Assembly: GCF_964340395.1 (NCBI RefSeq)
Contig: NC_135566.1
Span: 11,561,001 to 11,625,000 of the forward strand
Direction: 5' to 3'
Length of the DNA stretch: 64,000 bases
Source: Glandiceps talaboti
Taxonomy: Eukaryota; Hemichordata; Enteropneusta; Spengelidae
Shown here: piece by piece, positions 1 to 11,539 of the stretch
Layout: every line of letters begins with the position of its first letter
Numbering within the stretch: position 1 is the first letter of the stretch
Notes under the pieces: generated by a model
The model's database searches: none
What the model was told of the DNA's origin: nothing
The model's input: the letters and a program-made list of their open reading frames with translations, nothing else
Position numbers and translations under genes: made by a program

Positions 1-373
1 TTGAAAATTAAACACTTAAAAATAAGGTTTGATAATGAAATACAATTTTGTTATTATTTATAAAATTTGACCATTTCCTGTAGTTTCAACAGTATTTTTT
101 CCTGTTTGATGATTTCGGTACATGTCATCTTGATTTTCTGTAGATGAGACTACATGAGGCTGAATCTGAGAATCAATATGAGACTAGTCTCTGAATCTGA
201 TTCTGAATCTGAGACCAACTTTTATTGTAAACTGTAATATGTGTAATGTCGTTCCACCCTCACTGGCCTCAGCACCAGATGTGGGAGGAGGTTGACTGAT
301 GTGTGAGTGCGTCCTGTTACGGTGTACTGTACAGACTACTTTTTATTTATGCTTGTTTTAAAATTACTTACAG

Positions 374-645
374 AAAGTGCCTGAGGGATCCACACTAAAA
401 CCATTAGACAAAATTGAAAAGCCATCACCTGTGAAGAATACCGATAACTTGAAAAGTCCAATGTGGCTACGAGAAGCAAAATCTAAACAACTTGGAGCTA
501 AAACTTCCTCAGAAATCAAGGATGAGGATATCAAGAATGAGGTAGAATGTAGCCCAAGAAATAACAAAGAAAATAATGAGATGTCCACTCCATCACCAGC
601 CTGGAGTAAAGAACCTAAAACTAAAAGGAAGCTACCTCCGTTACC
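374..645 (+). CDS. W-motif gene, first visible exon
   Basis: The exon follows acceptor ttacttacag and ends at donor gtaagta, leaving two bases of a codon (phase 2). It encodes about 90 residues with two W motifs (PMWLREAKSK and PAWSKEPKTK) and a C-terminal basic/proline stretch. At least one further exon must lie upstream of the window. Confidence 0.75.
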
Positions 646-2636
646 GTAAGTATACTGCAGTTGATGATACGACATAGGCCATGTAATAACAGTCAGATAT
701 AAGAAATTCTGCCAACACAATCAGTGCAATTTTTGGAGTTCGTTCACAAATTTTCGTTGACATTTTGTTGCCATCGTCAATGATGTACTAGTAAGGGCTG
801 AGGGCTTTAGGCTAATGAAACTGTCTATGCCTGAATAACAATTTGCATATACCATTTCATGCAGTAAATGAGTACAAAAGCAACTGTAAACATCTGCCAG
901 TATTGCATTAATGTATGCTTCATCAGGGACTTCAAGATACAATTAACAATAATACAGATGATTAAAAAGTATAAGGACTCACACAACAGTTGAGACATTT
1001 AGAGTCAAGAATATATCAATTTGTGACATGTGAGTACTCATTGTACCAAAGGTGACTGTGACTCTGTTTCCATTTCAGACCACCCAAACCCAAGATGTCA
1101 CCCAGGGAAACGTCACCAGCAACAGTAGTACCTCAGTGGAAACAGGACTTGGCAAAACGAAAACAAGATGCAGAGAGTATGGGTAACTTGACAAGCTAGA
1201 AGTGATACAGTATGCATAGGTCACGTAGGCTTATGTCTTGTGTGCCACTCCTAACAAGTCATTGCAGTTTCAGTGGCTGCAAGTCTGAATGCCCAAAAGG
1301 CTCTTCTTTAATATGTTTATTAAGTATTAATACACTTGTGAGGTATGACATGATAGAGTATAGCATATATGTAGGGTATTAGCTGCTGTGTGCTTTGTGT
1401 TCACACTGATATGCAGTTGTTGTACTGTCCTCTCAACGTTAGGGTCAAAAGCTATAATAGTTTCAGGTAGTAGTCTGAGATTCAGTGTGTCAAAAATCTG
1501 TTGCCAGAAAGAAACTTTAAACATGTTCAAAAGTTCATCAATGTATGTGGTTTTTGTGCTCGTGTTGAAAACTAATTGCTGCCATACATAGTATCACAAC
1601 CTTCCTGAACTTTTTTCAATTTGAGCACAAAACCCATGTACACGTAGTGATAAGTAGTTCTGGTATCATGACTAGGTTCTTTTATGAAGTTCTAATTACT
1701 TAAGAGTAATGAGTAGCTACCACAATTTGCAGCTAGTAGCTAACTTAGGTTACCACTGATTTAGGTTTAGAAGACAGAAGATATAAAGATAATGACACAG
1801 TGACATATTTCAAATGAGGATCCTCTATTTTCAGTTGAGAATGCTAGTGCATGTACTGGTCACCATCTTGGGCTACCAACTTAAGTAGCAGCCCCGTTGG
1901 GACTACTAAAGGAAAGAGTTAATTTCAAGTTTTGCTCATATTAAGTAATTAGAACCCTTGGTTGTGATACAAGAACTAATTATTACAATGTTTTATGGAC
2001 CTGACGCATGTATATAGCTGGTTGATTTTTGATTAGTACTTTTCTGCTCTCACTGTAAAAAAAAAAATCAACTTAGTGGTGAAACAAGGTAAATTATGTG
2101 TTTGTTTTTTTGTGTAATCCAGATAGGAGAAAGTCATCACCATTGGTTGCACCTCCTCCAAAGAAGGAAAGCTCAGCCCCTCTGATGACAACCTTACCAC
2201 AGTGGCAGATAGACCTTGCTGCCAAGAGAGCAACCTCTAAAGAATCCTCCCTAGACAAGGTCCGCGGGGATGACAAGAAAACAGAGACAGGAGATGAACC
2301 TCCATGGAAAATAGAGGCTGCCAAACGTAGAAAACAAAGACAGAGTTTGAGTGACACAGGCCAGTCACCAAGTGTGAGTTTATTGGGTTGTGATATCTAT
2401 TCTATAGCTTGACTATATGGCTGTACACTGTGGGTAGCCATCTTACTATTTTTTCCTGGTTAATATTTAAATATGCCCATACAGCAGAGAGAAAATGATT
2501 TAATGGTTTCACACATGTTGAATCACAATCTCAAAGAGAGTATTGTAAATACTTACATTATATAGTGTACCAAACTCATATTATCTAGTTATTATCCATT
2601 ACAAAAGTTTATGTCAGCTCACTTTGCTGTATGTCG

Positions 2637-2691
<55 letters not shown>

Positions 2692-2770
2692 TGTGTGTCT
2701 GTGTGTGTGTCTGTCTGTCTGTGTCTCTTTCTGTCTTATCTATCCGTTTGACTGCCTGTCTGTCCCTGTC

Positions 2771-2816
<46 letters not shown>

Positions 2817-2878
2817 CGTCCATCCGTCCGTCCATCTGTCTGTCTGTCTGTCTTTCCATCTGTCTAGAGGTGACTGAA

Positions 2879-2913
<35 letters not shown>

Positions 2914-5636
2914 GTGTGTATGTCTGTTTCCTTATCTGTTTGCTGCTGGATTTAATGTGTTTGGATATATAAATATCCTGGTTTCTGAATTTAGATACAG
3001 TATAAAGTGGGGTTAAAGTAGTTGATAGTATGGAGGAAAAAAGTCAAACAATCTGCCACCAATTGTTGAAATGTTGTAAATGCATTTTGTACATTTACAC
3101 AGCCTGCCAAGGAAAGTGAACAAGATATACCACAGTGGAAAAAGGACCTTCTACAAAGACGGCGCAAGTCAGATATCTTCAAAGAGTCACCGATACCCAA
3201 AGACAATACAGAGAGTAAGTCAACAAATGTTAAAGGCGAATGGAAAACAAAGAATGTAATTATAAAATCAAGACATTCTTCGGAGTCTAGTAAGTTTACT
3301 CTATGGCCCTTTTGGCAATTTGTTGGTGTGCCATTTGTTGAAAGATGTATCCTGTGCTATTAAGCTACCCATTCCATGTGTTGCGGCAATATGTTGGTGT
3401 GCCATTTGTTGAAAGATGTACCCTGTGCTATTAAACTACCTATTCTGTGTGTTACGCTTGTGGTGTTTTGTCGGTATGGCAGTGCCATTTGTTGAAAGAT
3501 GTACCCTGTGCTGTTAAACTATCCATTCTGTGTGTTGCGCTTTCGGCATTTTGTTGGTGTGCCATTTGTCAAATGCTACTGTCTATTGCATGCATGTTGG
3601 TTATTATGTCATTGTAACACCTTAGCAAAGACCATATGCTATAAAACTACGATCCCATGAGCTGCCAGTTTGGCTTTCTGTCAGCTAGCATTAAAGCATG
3701 GCTGATATACTGAAGGGGCTATTTTTGATGTTCTGTCATTGTTTGTATAATGTGTACCTTTTCTCAATGAACTGCCTATTCCATGTGTAGCTCTCTGTGG
3801 CATTCTGTTGATGTGCTATAATTTGTGTATAGTGTACTTGGTTCTATTCCTTGTGTTGTTGGTCTGCCAGCTCCCCTGTATGTATGCCAGACACATGTGT
3901 CAGTAAACTTGAATGTTCCAGTATAACCTATATTGCCATTCTGTCACTGTCAGCTTAACCAGTGCTGTTTAAGTGCTTATTTCATGTGTGGCTGCTTCTG
4001 TTGCTCTGCATGTCACTGAGCTAGCACTGTATTAACATGTAACCAGTGTCATTGACTTGTGTATTCCATGTGTGGCTGCTTATGTTGTTTTGTCAGTGAG
4101 TCAGCTCTGTATTAATTTGTAACCAGTTTCACTGACTTGTCTATTCCATATGTGACTTGTCATTCTGTCATTCTGTCATTGTGATATTGTGTCATTGTGC
4201 TAGTTTGCCTACATGCTATATTGTCATTGTATTACCTGTCATTGTTTGGCCAGTTTTAGGCATTCCATTTGTCTACCAGTTTTTCTGTGATTTACAATAT
4301 ACACTGTATTTGACATTACACTTCACATACCGTACTTTGGTATGCAGTATGGCCCAGTTGGCATTGTGTCCTTGAAAGAGTTCGTGCTGTTAAGATTTTG
4401 TGATTGTAAAAAAAAAGATGAAAATAATTGACTTTCTCATCAATATTATTATTATTTTTTTTGTATTTTTTTTTCTATTTATCAATTTTCCTCAATTCAT
4501 TGATCCACCCTGGATTTGTATCAAAACATCAAAAAGGCTTAAAACATACATTTTTATCAAGGTAATAAAACAAAATTCTGTGGAATACTTTATTTTGAAG
4601 GGATTTCATTTTCACTCAAAAAAGGTAGATAGCATTGTTAAGATTTTATACCTTTATTTCGAGTAGATATATTGAAAGCAAGATTTAAAATATACTAACT
4701 TGGTTTGATGATAGTTTTGGAGATTGAATTAATAACAAATGAAATTTGATATCCCAAACAGAAAGAAAGAAAATGGATTCCACACTACGTTTTATGATTT
4801 CTTTTCTGTTTCCATCACTAGAGGGCGATGTTTATGAGAATATCTAGATGTCTATCATTGAGACGCAAACAATATCTATTCTTCATCTCTGTATGTCTAT
4901 GTACCATTTCAGATCAATCCCCTCTATCAAGTCCAAAGGAAGTAAACAGTCCAAGCACTCCAGACTGGAAAAAAAAGATTCAAGTCAGCAGAAATAGGAG
5001 ATTATCAGGTAAGTAGCCTGTTTTCTAGAAGTCAAGAGATGATATCAGAAAGATATCAGTATACCAGTTAACAGAAATAGTAGATTATATTTTTATGAAG
5101 AGCTGAAAAATGTGAACTAGTCAAAGAAGTGGTTGGAGTTTTTAACAAGTACACAACTATTAAAAAGACATTGTCCATGGCTTGACCTTTGACCTTTCAC
5201 ATTCAAAATGGCTACCAATTAACTTCTGACATTTCATACTGAAGATGTTTGTCAATTGATCTTTGACATTTTATATCCAAAATGGTGGCCTATTAACTTT
5301 TGACATCTCATATCCAAAATGGCTGTCAATTGACCTTAGACATTTCATATCCAAGATGGTTGTCAATTGACCTTTGACATTTCATATCCAAAATGGCTGC
5401 CAGTTGACCTTTGACATTTCATATCCAAAATGGCTGCAATTAACATTTGACATTTCCTATCCAAGATGGTTGTCAATAAGTGACGTTTCATGTCATATAT
5501 CCAAATAGCCGACTTAATTTGAATTTTACTACCTGTAAGAAATGAATGAGCTAACAATTTTATATTCCCGATTTTTTGTTCCCTGACAGATTTTGAAAAA
5601 ATTGTTGGTCCCGATAGTGCAGCAGACTTGGTGTAA
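374..5636 (+). CDS. W-motif repeat protein, C-terminal half (5' end outside window)
   Basis: Six exons join in frame: 374-645, 1079-1176, 2123-2373, 3103-3214, 4913-5008, 5590-5636. They give about 291 residues ending at TAA 5634-5636. The protein is rich in Lys, Ser, Pro and Glu, with no membrane segment or signal peptide, so probably cytosolic and disordered. Its hallmark is a recurring P-x-W motif followed by basic residues: PMWLREAKSK, PAWSKEPKTK, PQWKQDLAKRK, PQWQIDLAAKR, PPWKIEAAKRR, PQWKKDLLQRR and PDWKKKIQVSR. Proline runs (LPPLPPPPKPK) join exons 1 and 2. Similar W-x3-L-x2-[KR][KR] motifs occur in actin-linked or PP1-linked proteins such as taperin, phostensin, espin and CRACD/KIAA1211. 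This resemblance is an inference and no family is assigned. The tail DSAADLV could be a weak class III PDZ ligand. The gene faces the otopetrin cluster tail to tail. Confidence 0.72.
1079..1176 (+). CDS. W-motif gene exon 2 (two possible donors)
   Basis: Acceptor catttcag. The exon completes a proline codon and continues PPPKPK, then the motif PQWKQDLAKRK. Donors at 1177 (gtatgg) and 1183 (gtaact) are 6 nt apart and both leave phase 1, so either form keeps the frame and differs by two residues. Confidence 0.7.
2123..2373 (+). CDS. W-motif gene exon 3
   Basis: Acceptor tgtaatccag, phase 1; donor gtgagt at 2374, phase 0. It encodes about 84 residues with two motifs (PQWQIDLAAKR and PPWKIEAAKRR) separated by an acidic Ser/Asp stretch. 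Confidence 0.75.
2639..2925. repeat. (GT)n then (GTCT)n compound microsatellite
   Basis: About 50 nt of pure GT followed by interrupted GTCT/GTCC tetranucleotides, inside the intron between exons 3 and 4. Long Cys/Val or Ser/Val reading frames across it are artefacts. Confidence 0.95.
3103..3214 (+). CDS. W-motif gene exon 4 (alternative longer form to 3289)
   Basis: Acceptor tttacacag, phase 0. It carries PQWKKDLLQRR. Donor gtaagt at 3215; a second perfect gtaagt at 3290 extends the exon by exactly 75 nt (25 codons) with no stop, and both leave phase 1. Confidence 0.72.
3305..3570. repeat. Degenerate minisatellite, unit about 80-85 bp
   Basis: Three to four imperfect copies of a unit built around TGGTGTGCCATTTGTTGAAA, then AGATGTACCCTGTGCTATTAAACTACC in part. 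Weaker echoes (CATTCTGTCATTG, CCATGTGTGGCTGCTT) continue to about 4250. Confidence 0.75.
4913..5008 (+). CDS. W-motif gene exon 5
   Basis: Acceptor gtaccatttcag, donor gtaagt at 5009, phase 1 at both ends. Encodes a Ser/Pro-rich segment with the last motif (PDWKKKIQVSR). Confidence 0.75.
5183..5480. repeat. Minisatellite, unit about 38 bp, intron 5 of W-motif gene
   Basis: Seven to eight copies of a unit with the order TTGACCTTTGACATTTCA, TATCCAAAATGGCTGCCA. The first copy contains TGACCTTTGACCT (5183-5195), identical to a nuclear-receptor DR1 element on the opposite strand. The AAAATGGC part resembles the YY1 core. Confidence 0.85.
5590..5636 (+). CDS. W-motif gene terminal exon
   Basis: Acceptor gttccctgacag, phase 1. 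Encodes DFEKIVGPDSAADLV and then TAA. AATAAA hexamers downstream on this strand lie at 7146, 7943, 8688 and 9420; which one is used cannot be told. Confidence 0.65.
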
Positions 5637-8080
5637 CATTGATGAGAAACTCCTATCAGAATAACTGCTGCATGGTGCTCAATGCAAAGTATCCAGATGT
5701 GAAAAAAATTATATAAATATAAAACTCATGATAAATATTCCAGAAAAGTATTTTGGAATTGCAGTGCTTATTGTTTGTGAAGTTTTCATTCGAACAGAAT
5801 ACACTCAGAAAGAAAATGTATACTTTATTTTAAATCAGAACTTTTTTGTTTTAGTTTATTTGATATTTACCACACCAGCTGAGATTAAGTGGCACATAAG
5901 AGAACAGAAAAAAGGGTTTGAAAATATATTTTTAATGGTTGAGAATACTTTTATTATTTGAAAATTATAACCAAATTAAATTAGAAGGGATAGCACAACA
6001 TTTTTATAATGTTGAAAAAAAAAATAATGTTTGTTACAGAAAAGAATTTACATACAAAGCAAATGTAGTCACCGTACATTTATTAGCTGTGATAAGAAGT
6101 GATGTGATGAACTGTCTAGTTTTTTTACAGGCTACACATATTTTCAAACTACAAGTTTGTGCATCTTTGGCAGAGAATTCCTTTAAACTGTTGTATAATA
6201 TAGATAAGGTAACAGAAAGTGCTGTTATGATTTTCTGATTTGTTGTTGCCATCCACCAGCAATATGATTTTTAAAGAGGGTAGTGTGTCTATGTTTTTTG
6301 CTGTTGCTCTCACAATGTAGCTGCCATGTATGTAGACAGATGTTACCTTACCTTGATAGTGAAGAATTATACAGATGTTGGTTATGCCAATAATACTGTT
6401 ATATCTCCTTATAATGAACTCAAAAATAGGGCCGAGACGAGAGTTTGTTTTTAACACTCTCGTCATTATAGTGATGTATTGTTTCATTTTGAAGTAGAAA
6501 TCAGGAGCATGAACGGGTGATTTTCATAACACAGCGTTTACAATGTTTTACAGACACTAAGGATAATCAGAACATTTCTACAGAAAGATGAAGAGGGTGC
6601 TGTGTTTTCTTTTTTGTTTTATCTAAAAACACTAGTATTGGCCATGTGAGAAAGACTTTAAAGTGTTTAGTCACTGCACATGTATTCATATAATTACCTG
6701 AAAAAGTCATAGAGAAATGCTGGATAGTTTTGTAAAACCCCATTTGATAATGTAGCAAGTATTTTAATATTTTGGCAAACAGGTGGACTGTTACATACAA
6801 TGAACTCCCCACATAGCAATAACTTTACTGAATTGCCCAGGGAAGTGAAATGTCTGTAGTGTCTCATGAAGTAAGAGTGTTAGCTAGTGTTACACGAATG
6901 TAGAAAGTATCTGCAAAAATTGCAAAATGTACGATGGATTTAAAGATGTAGTCACATAACGATAGTCGTAGTTTAGAGTTAAGAAAAATTGAGATGGTAA
7001 GTTCATACAAATCGTGAACCCTCATTTGTGACATGAAACACGAGTTATTGCAGTGAAGTATTAAGTATTTCATAAAGTTAAACAAGACCAGACTAGGAAA
7101 ATTTGAATATGAATATTTACAGAGTGCCACCTTCAGCTTGTAATGAATAAAGCATTGCTATATTGTATGAAGACTTGGAAGAAATTACAAGTTGGAATAG
7201 TCTTGAGCTTAGATGTAGTTTGACATCCATATTGAACAATGCAAAAGAATTCTGACCTGAATTATGAATGGACTGTATGTTACACACAGCCAAAACATAG
7301 CATTGGTGCATCCGTTAATTTTAAACTTTAAAATTATGTAAAGTTTGTGTAGTTCATCAGGTGCCATACATTTACTTGTACGTCATATGCATTTTAGGTG
7401 ATTCGAAATACTAGTAAAAGAATTGATGATACAGGCATAGTTGATGGTACTTAAAAAGGCATTCCAATATTTTGACCAAACAAAGCTTTCTGACGGATAG
7501 AAAAATAGAGTTTATAGACGGACAGTTATCTGCTTTTAGCAGTAAATAACACATGTGATGATAGATGTTAAGTCTAAAATTGCCTGAAATCACTAGAATC
7601 ACATGGAAATTTGGTGAAATAATAGGAAAAAACTTGCATGAATACTGAAACAAGTTTTACGGTTTTCATAGCAGGCCTCATCAGATGCATTTTTATTTGC
7701 TTTTTGGTACCTTGAAGTGATTATTTTGTGCATTTGATTGATAGTTTTTGCATATGCAAGTTTTTGTAATCATTGGTATATGTACTTATAATTGCCTTGG
7801 TATTCAGGAAATTGATGCAAGATGTTCTTTCGGCAATTTTCTGTCTGGACTTGGAGAAGGAATTGTGTGTCTTCATGCATGAAGACATTTTCATCAGTTT
7901 TATTTCATTGTCTTTTACATATGGAAGAAAAGTCAACAACTAAATAAATTCATACATTTGTGAGACTTCAAGAAAACTAAACAACAGTATGTATTACTTT
8001 GTATGTAGCTCAAGGTACACAGATGTTTGATTTGATGTTTTCAGAATCATTTCACTGTAGGCTCATCTTTCATTGTTGGA
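5637..8080. other. Presumed 3' UTR/intergenic DNA
   Basis: AT-rich, with only short unrelated ORFs on both strands. AATAAA at 7146-7151 and 7943-7948 could end the W-motif transcript. No RNA gene or repeat array recognised. Confidence 0.5.
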
Positions 8081-8084
8081 ATAT

Positions 8085-8470
8085 GCCTTGTTTGTTAGAA
8101 TCATTCCACCATTGGCTTGTTTGTTAGAATCATTCCACTATTGGCTCGTTTGTTAGAATCATTCCACCAGTGCCTTGTTTGTTAGAATCATTCCACCATT
8201 GGCTCGTTTGTCAGAATCATTCCACCATTGGCTTGTTTGTTAGAATCATTCCACCATTAGCTTGTTTGTTAGAATCATTCCACTATTGGCTCGTTTGTTA
8301 GAATCATTCCACCATTGGCTTGTTTGTCAGAATCATTCCTCCATTAGCTATCTTTCATTGTTACAAAATGCCTTCTTGTTTATCAGAATCATTCCACTTA
8401 TGGCATATTTGTCAGATTCATTCCACTTATGGCATATTTGTCAGATTCATTCCACTGATGGCTTATCTTA
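8085..8470. repeat. Minisatellite, unit about 31 bp
   Basis: About twelve imperfect copies of a unit reading TTTGTTAGAATCATTCCACC then ATTGGCTTG. The ORF across it reflects the repeat and is not a gene. Confidence 0.9.
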
Positions 8471-9589
8471 CATGCCTTCTTTCAATTTCTTGACCAATTT
8501 TTGTGTAAAAGTTTGAACTTGCTATTGATCTGTTAATACTATGACGCTATCTGATATCTTTTACGTAAACACTCATAAATTTGACTTTATGGAAGGGCTT
8601 TTTGTACATTTTGGTTAAGTATGAGTGATTATTTTGAATTTCAAAACTTGATGATTGAGAAAGATGTGTGGATTTCTTGTTTAAGACAATAAATGTTATA
8701 TTTAAAAGTCCATGTGGTACATCATGTGAATTAAAACCAGTAGCCTTGAAAGACTCAGTGTGATTGCTCTCTCCTCTCTTTCTAAGTTCATGCTATGTGA
8801 AGTTCTAGCCAAATATCACAGGTATATTCTTCATGAATTCAGTAATCAAGATCAACTCCTTTTTCAGTTGTCAAAATTTATTATTAAGTGTCTGTCTGAT
8901 GTGCATATCATGATGAAGTGTTGTTGGTAAACATGATGTAACCGACTGTAACTATGTAAACTCTTGACCTATCCCACTTTCTGATCACCACAGGGATTTT
9001 GGTTTATTTGCATGACACCTAGTTCACTTGCAGAAAAAAAAATGGTTTTCTCTTCCCTGGGGGATTTCAAAGAATTTTCTAAGATAAAGGTTGGTGTTAG
9101 AGTAAAAACAACAACATGTTTGTTTAATTTCCTTAAACTTGACATTACATTATGTGTTAAATTTCACCTTGGGCTATGTAACTGACGTACAGTACGTTTT
9201 CAGTGTGAACACCTTTTATGTATCATTGATGATATCTTTCGTCAAACAGCATCAAAACTATAATCTTCGACTTTTTAAATTTTTGCCATTTGAAATCTTG
9301 GGGTCTCAAATTTGCATGTTATAATAGTGTCTGCTATGTATGGTTTGACAAAGTGTTATTTCTTGGTGTCAAAATCTAGATTTACAGTTTTTATTAATAA
9401 TACCTATCAATGTATGTTTAATAAAAAGTGTATTACGACAGTATATCTTTAAAGGATTGATATGTACATAAAGATTTTATTGTAATACTGTCCAATACAT
9501 ACACATATTTTTTCTCTCTTCCTATAAATTTACATCTTGTTAGTCTGTACATTTCTTACTATAAACTGGTACAAATATCAGAATCGATA

Positions 9590-10027
9590 ATAATGCAATA
9601 TACTTGTAATTGCTTTAGCCTTTAATAAAGCAATATATACTTGTAATTATTTTAGCCTTTAATATTGCACTATATACTTGTAATTACTTTAGCCTTTAAT
9701 AGTGCACTATATACTTGTAATTTAGCCTTTAATAGTGCACTATGTACTTGTAATTGCTTTGGCCTTTAATAGTGCACTATGTACTTGTCATTGCTTTGAC
9801 CTTTAATAGTGCACTATGTACTTGTAATTGCTTTAGCCTTTAATAGTGCACTATGTACTTGTAATTGCTTTGGCCTTTAATAGTGCACTATGTACTTGTC
9901 ATTGCTTTGGCCTTTAATAGTGCACTATGTACTTGTAATTGCTTTAGCCTTTAATAGTGCACTATGTACTTGTCATTGCTTTAGCCTTTAATAATGCACT
10001 ATATACTTGTCATTGCTTTAGCCTTTC
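9590..10027. repeat. Minisatellite, unit about 36-39 bp
   Basis: About eleven copies of a unit containing TACTTGTAATTGCTTTAGCC then TTTAATAGTGCACTATG. The GTGCAC palindrome recurs in most copies. Confidence 0.9.
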
Positions 10028-11084
10028 AGCATGAAAGGGTGTATGAGGTGAAAACCTTCGGTACATAGTCGAGGAAACTAAAATCCTAAAGCAAAATGTG
10101 ATGCACTGTAGCTGCAAATTTTCAAATTCTCTCTAGTACCACCACCATGAATGTATTTTATACCTTTAATATGGAAGCATGGATAAGGAGTCTGTGTGTA
10201 CTTTATCAAATTTGTTTGTCCTTTAAGACATTTAGTAGGAAAGGGTTATGTAATGTTATTATCTGTCAAGGTTGTTGATATTTTGTGTATAATCGTATTG
10301 GCAACATTTCATGCTTGTATTTTGCTAGATGGTACAAATTCACCATATGAAAGAGTTTTAAGAGCATTTTGTGTGATACCTTTTTTTTTTTAAACTTCTA
10401 TAGTGATTTGCATGGATTAGCTAGGGTTCAGAATTTCTCTTTCGTGTAACCTTGACCAAAAAAGTAAAATAGTTGAAAACATTCTAAGTTAGTTAAAACA
10501 AACTACATTTTCATCTAAGAAGTCATTGTACTTTCAATTGTTATGAAACTGCATGCTCTGATATCTAGATTGAACCGGATCAAGCCAGTCTTGACAAGTT
10601 CTATTTTTTTCTCTATATTGTAAATCTTGTAATTCACATAAAATGATAGGGTGAGCAGACATAATTTGTATGTAAAAAAATTTCAGTAGAAAAAGAAATT
10701 GTTCTGAAGTTCATGATTAGTTTTTTCGTCAAAGACATTACACTGCAATAAATTCATTACAAAGTTTCAGCTATGCATATTTTGATACCAAGAGATTGTA
10801 GACAACAGCAGTTAGTGTGTAAAAGCTGGTATACTGATTTATGGTAGTTATTTTAGAGTCAAAAAAGGGGGAAGGCAGAGAGTAGATTGTATGACAAGCA
10901 CAGCTTTTTGCCATTTCATAAATGCTTAAGGAATGTGTTTTGAAATCATAGGCCTCTTTTGTAGAGAACATTTTGTAGTTATATGAAATTTCTTGGAGAG
11001 AGAATGTGTTTTTAAGCTATTGTTGCATCCTTTAGTGAGCGTGGGCTGCTTTTGAGGGTTGTACACAGCCAGATGTCCAAGTCT

Positions 11085-11530
11085 GTATCAGGATGGACCT
11101 GTCACAGGCATGCTGCAGGTCTGGCACAGCCATGATGGTCAAAGCTGTAGCAGCCCTGTTTCAGACCAGATGGCCATGGCCGTACCAGCCCTGCCACAGC
11201 CCTGTTTCAAACCATGGCTGTGCCAGCTATGCAACAGCCCTGTTGCAGACCTGATGGCGATGGCTATACCAGCGCTGCCACAGTCATGCTGCAGACCTGA
11301 TGGTCAAAGCTGTACCAGCCCTGTTGCAGACCTGTTGGCCTTGGTTGTATCAGGCCAGGCCTGATGCAGATCTGATGGTCATGACCATACCATCCATGCC
11401 ACAGCCCTGATGCAGCCCTGGTCATGGCTGTACCAGGCCTGATGCAGATCTGATGGTCATCACCATACCATCCATGCCACAGCCCTGTGGCAGCCCTGGT
11501 CATGGCTGTACCAGGCCTGTTGCAGACCTG
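11085..11530. repeat. GC-rich minisatellite, unit about 45 bp
   Basis: Degenerate copies built from CAGACCTGATGGTCATGG, CTGTACCAGCCCTG and CCACAGCCCTGTTG. It is clearly more GC-rich than its surroundings and reads open on both strands, which explains the ORFs there. Confidence 0.88.
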
Positions 11531-11539
11531 ATAAATTTT

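Noticed and set aside
364-720. 118-codon antisense ORF over the first W-motif exon
   Set aside because: Shadow of the plus-strand exon, which has good splice sites and repeats the motif seen in other exons.
11059-11503. Repeat-bearing ORFs on both strands
   Set aside because: GC-rich minisatellite; repeat is degenerate at the nucleotide level with no protein-level conservation.
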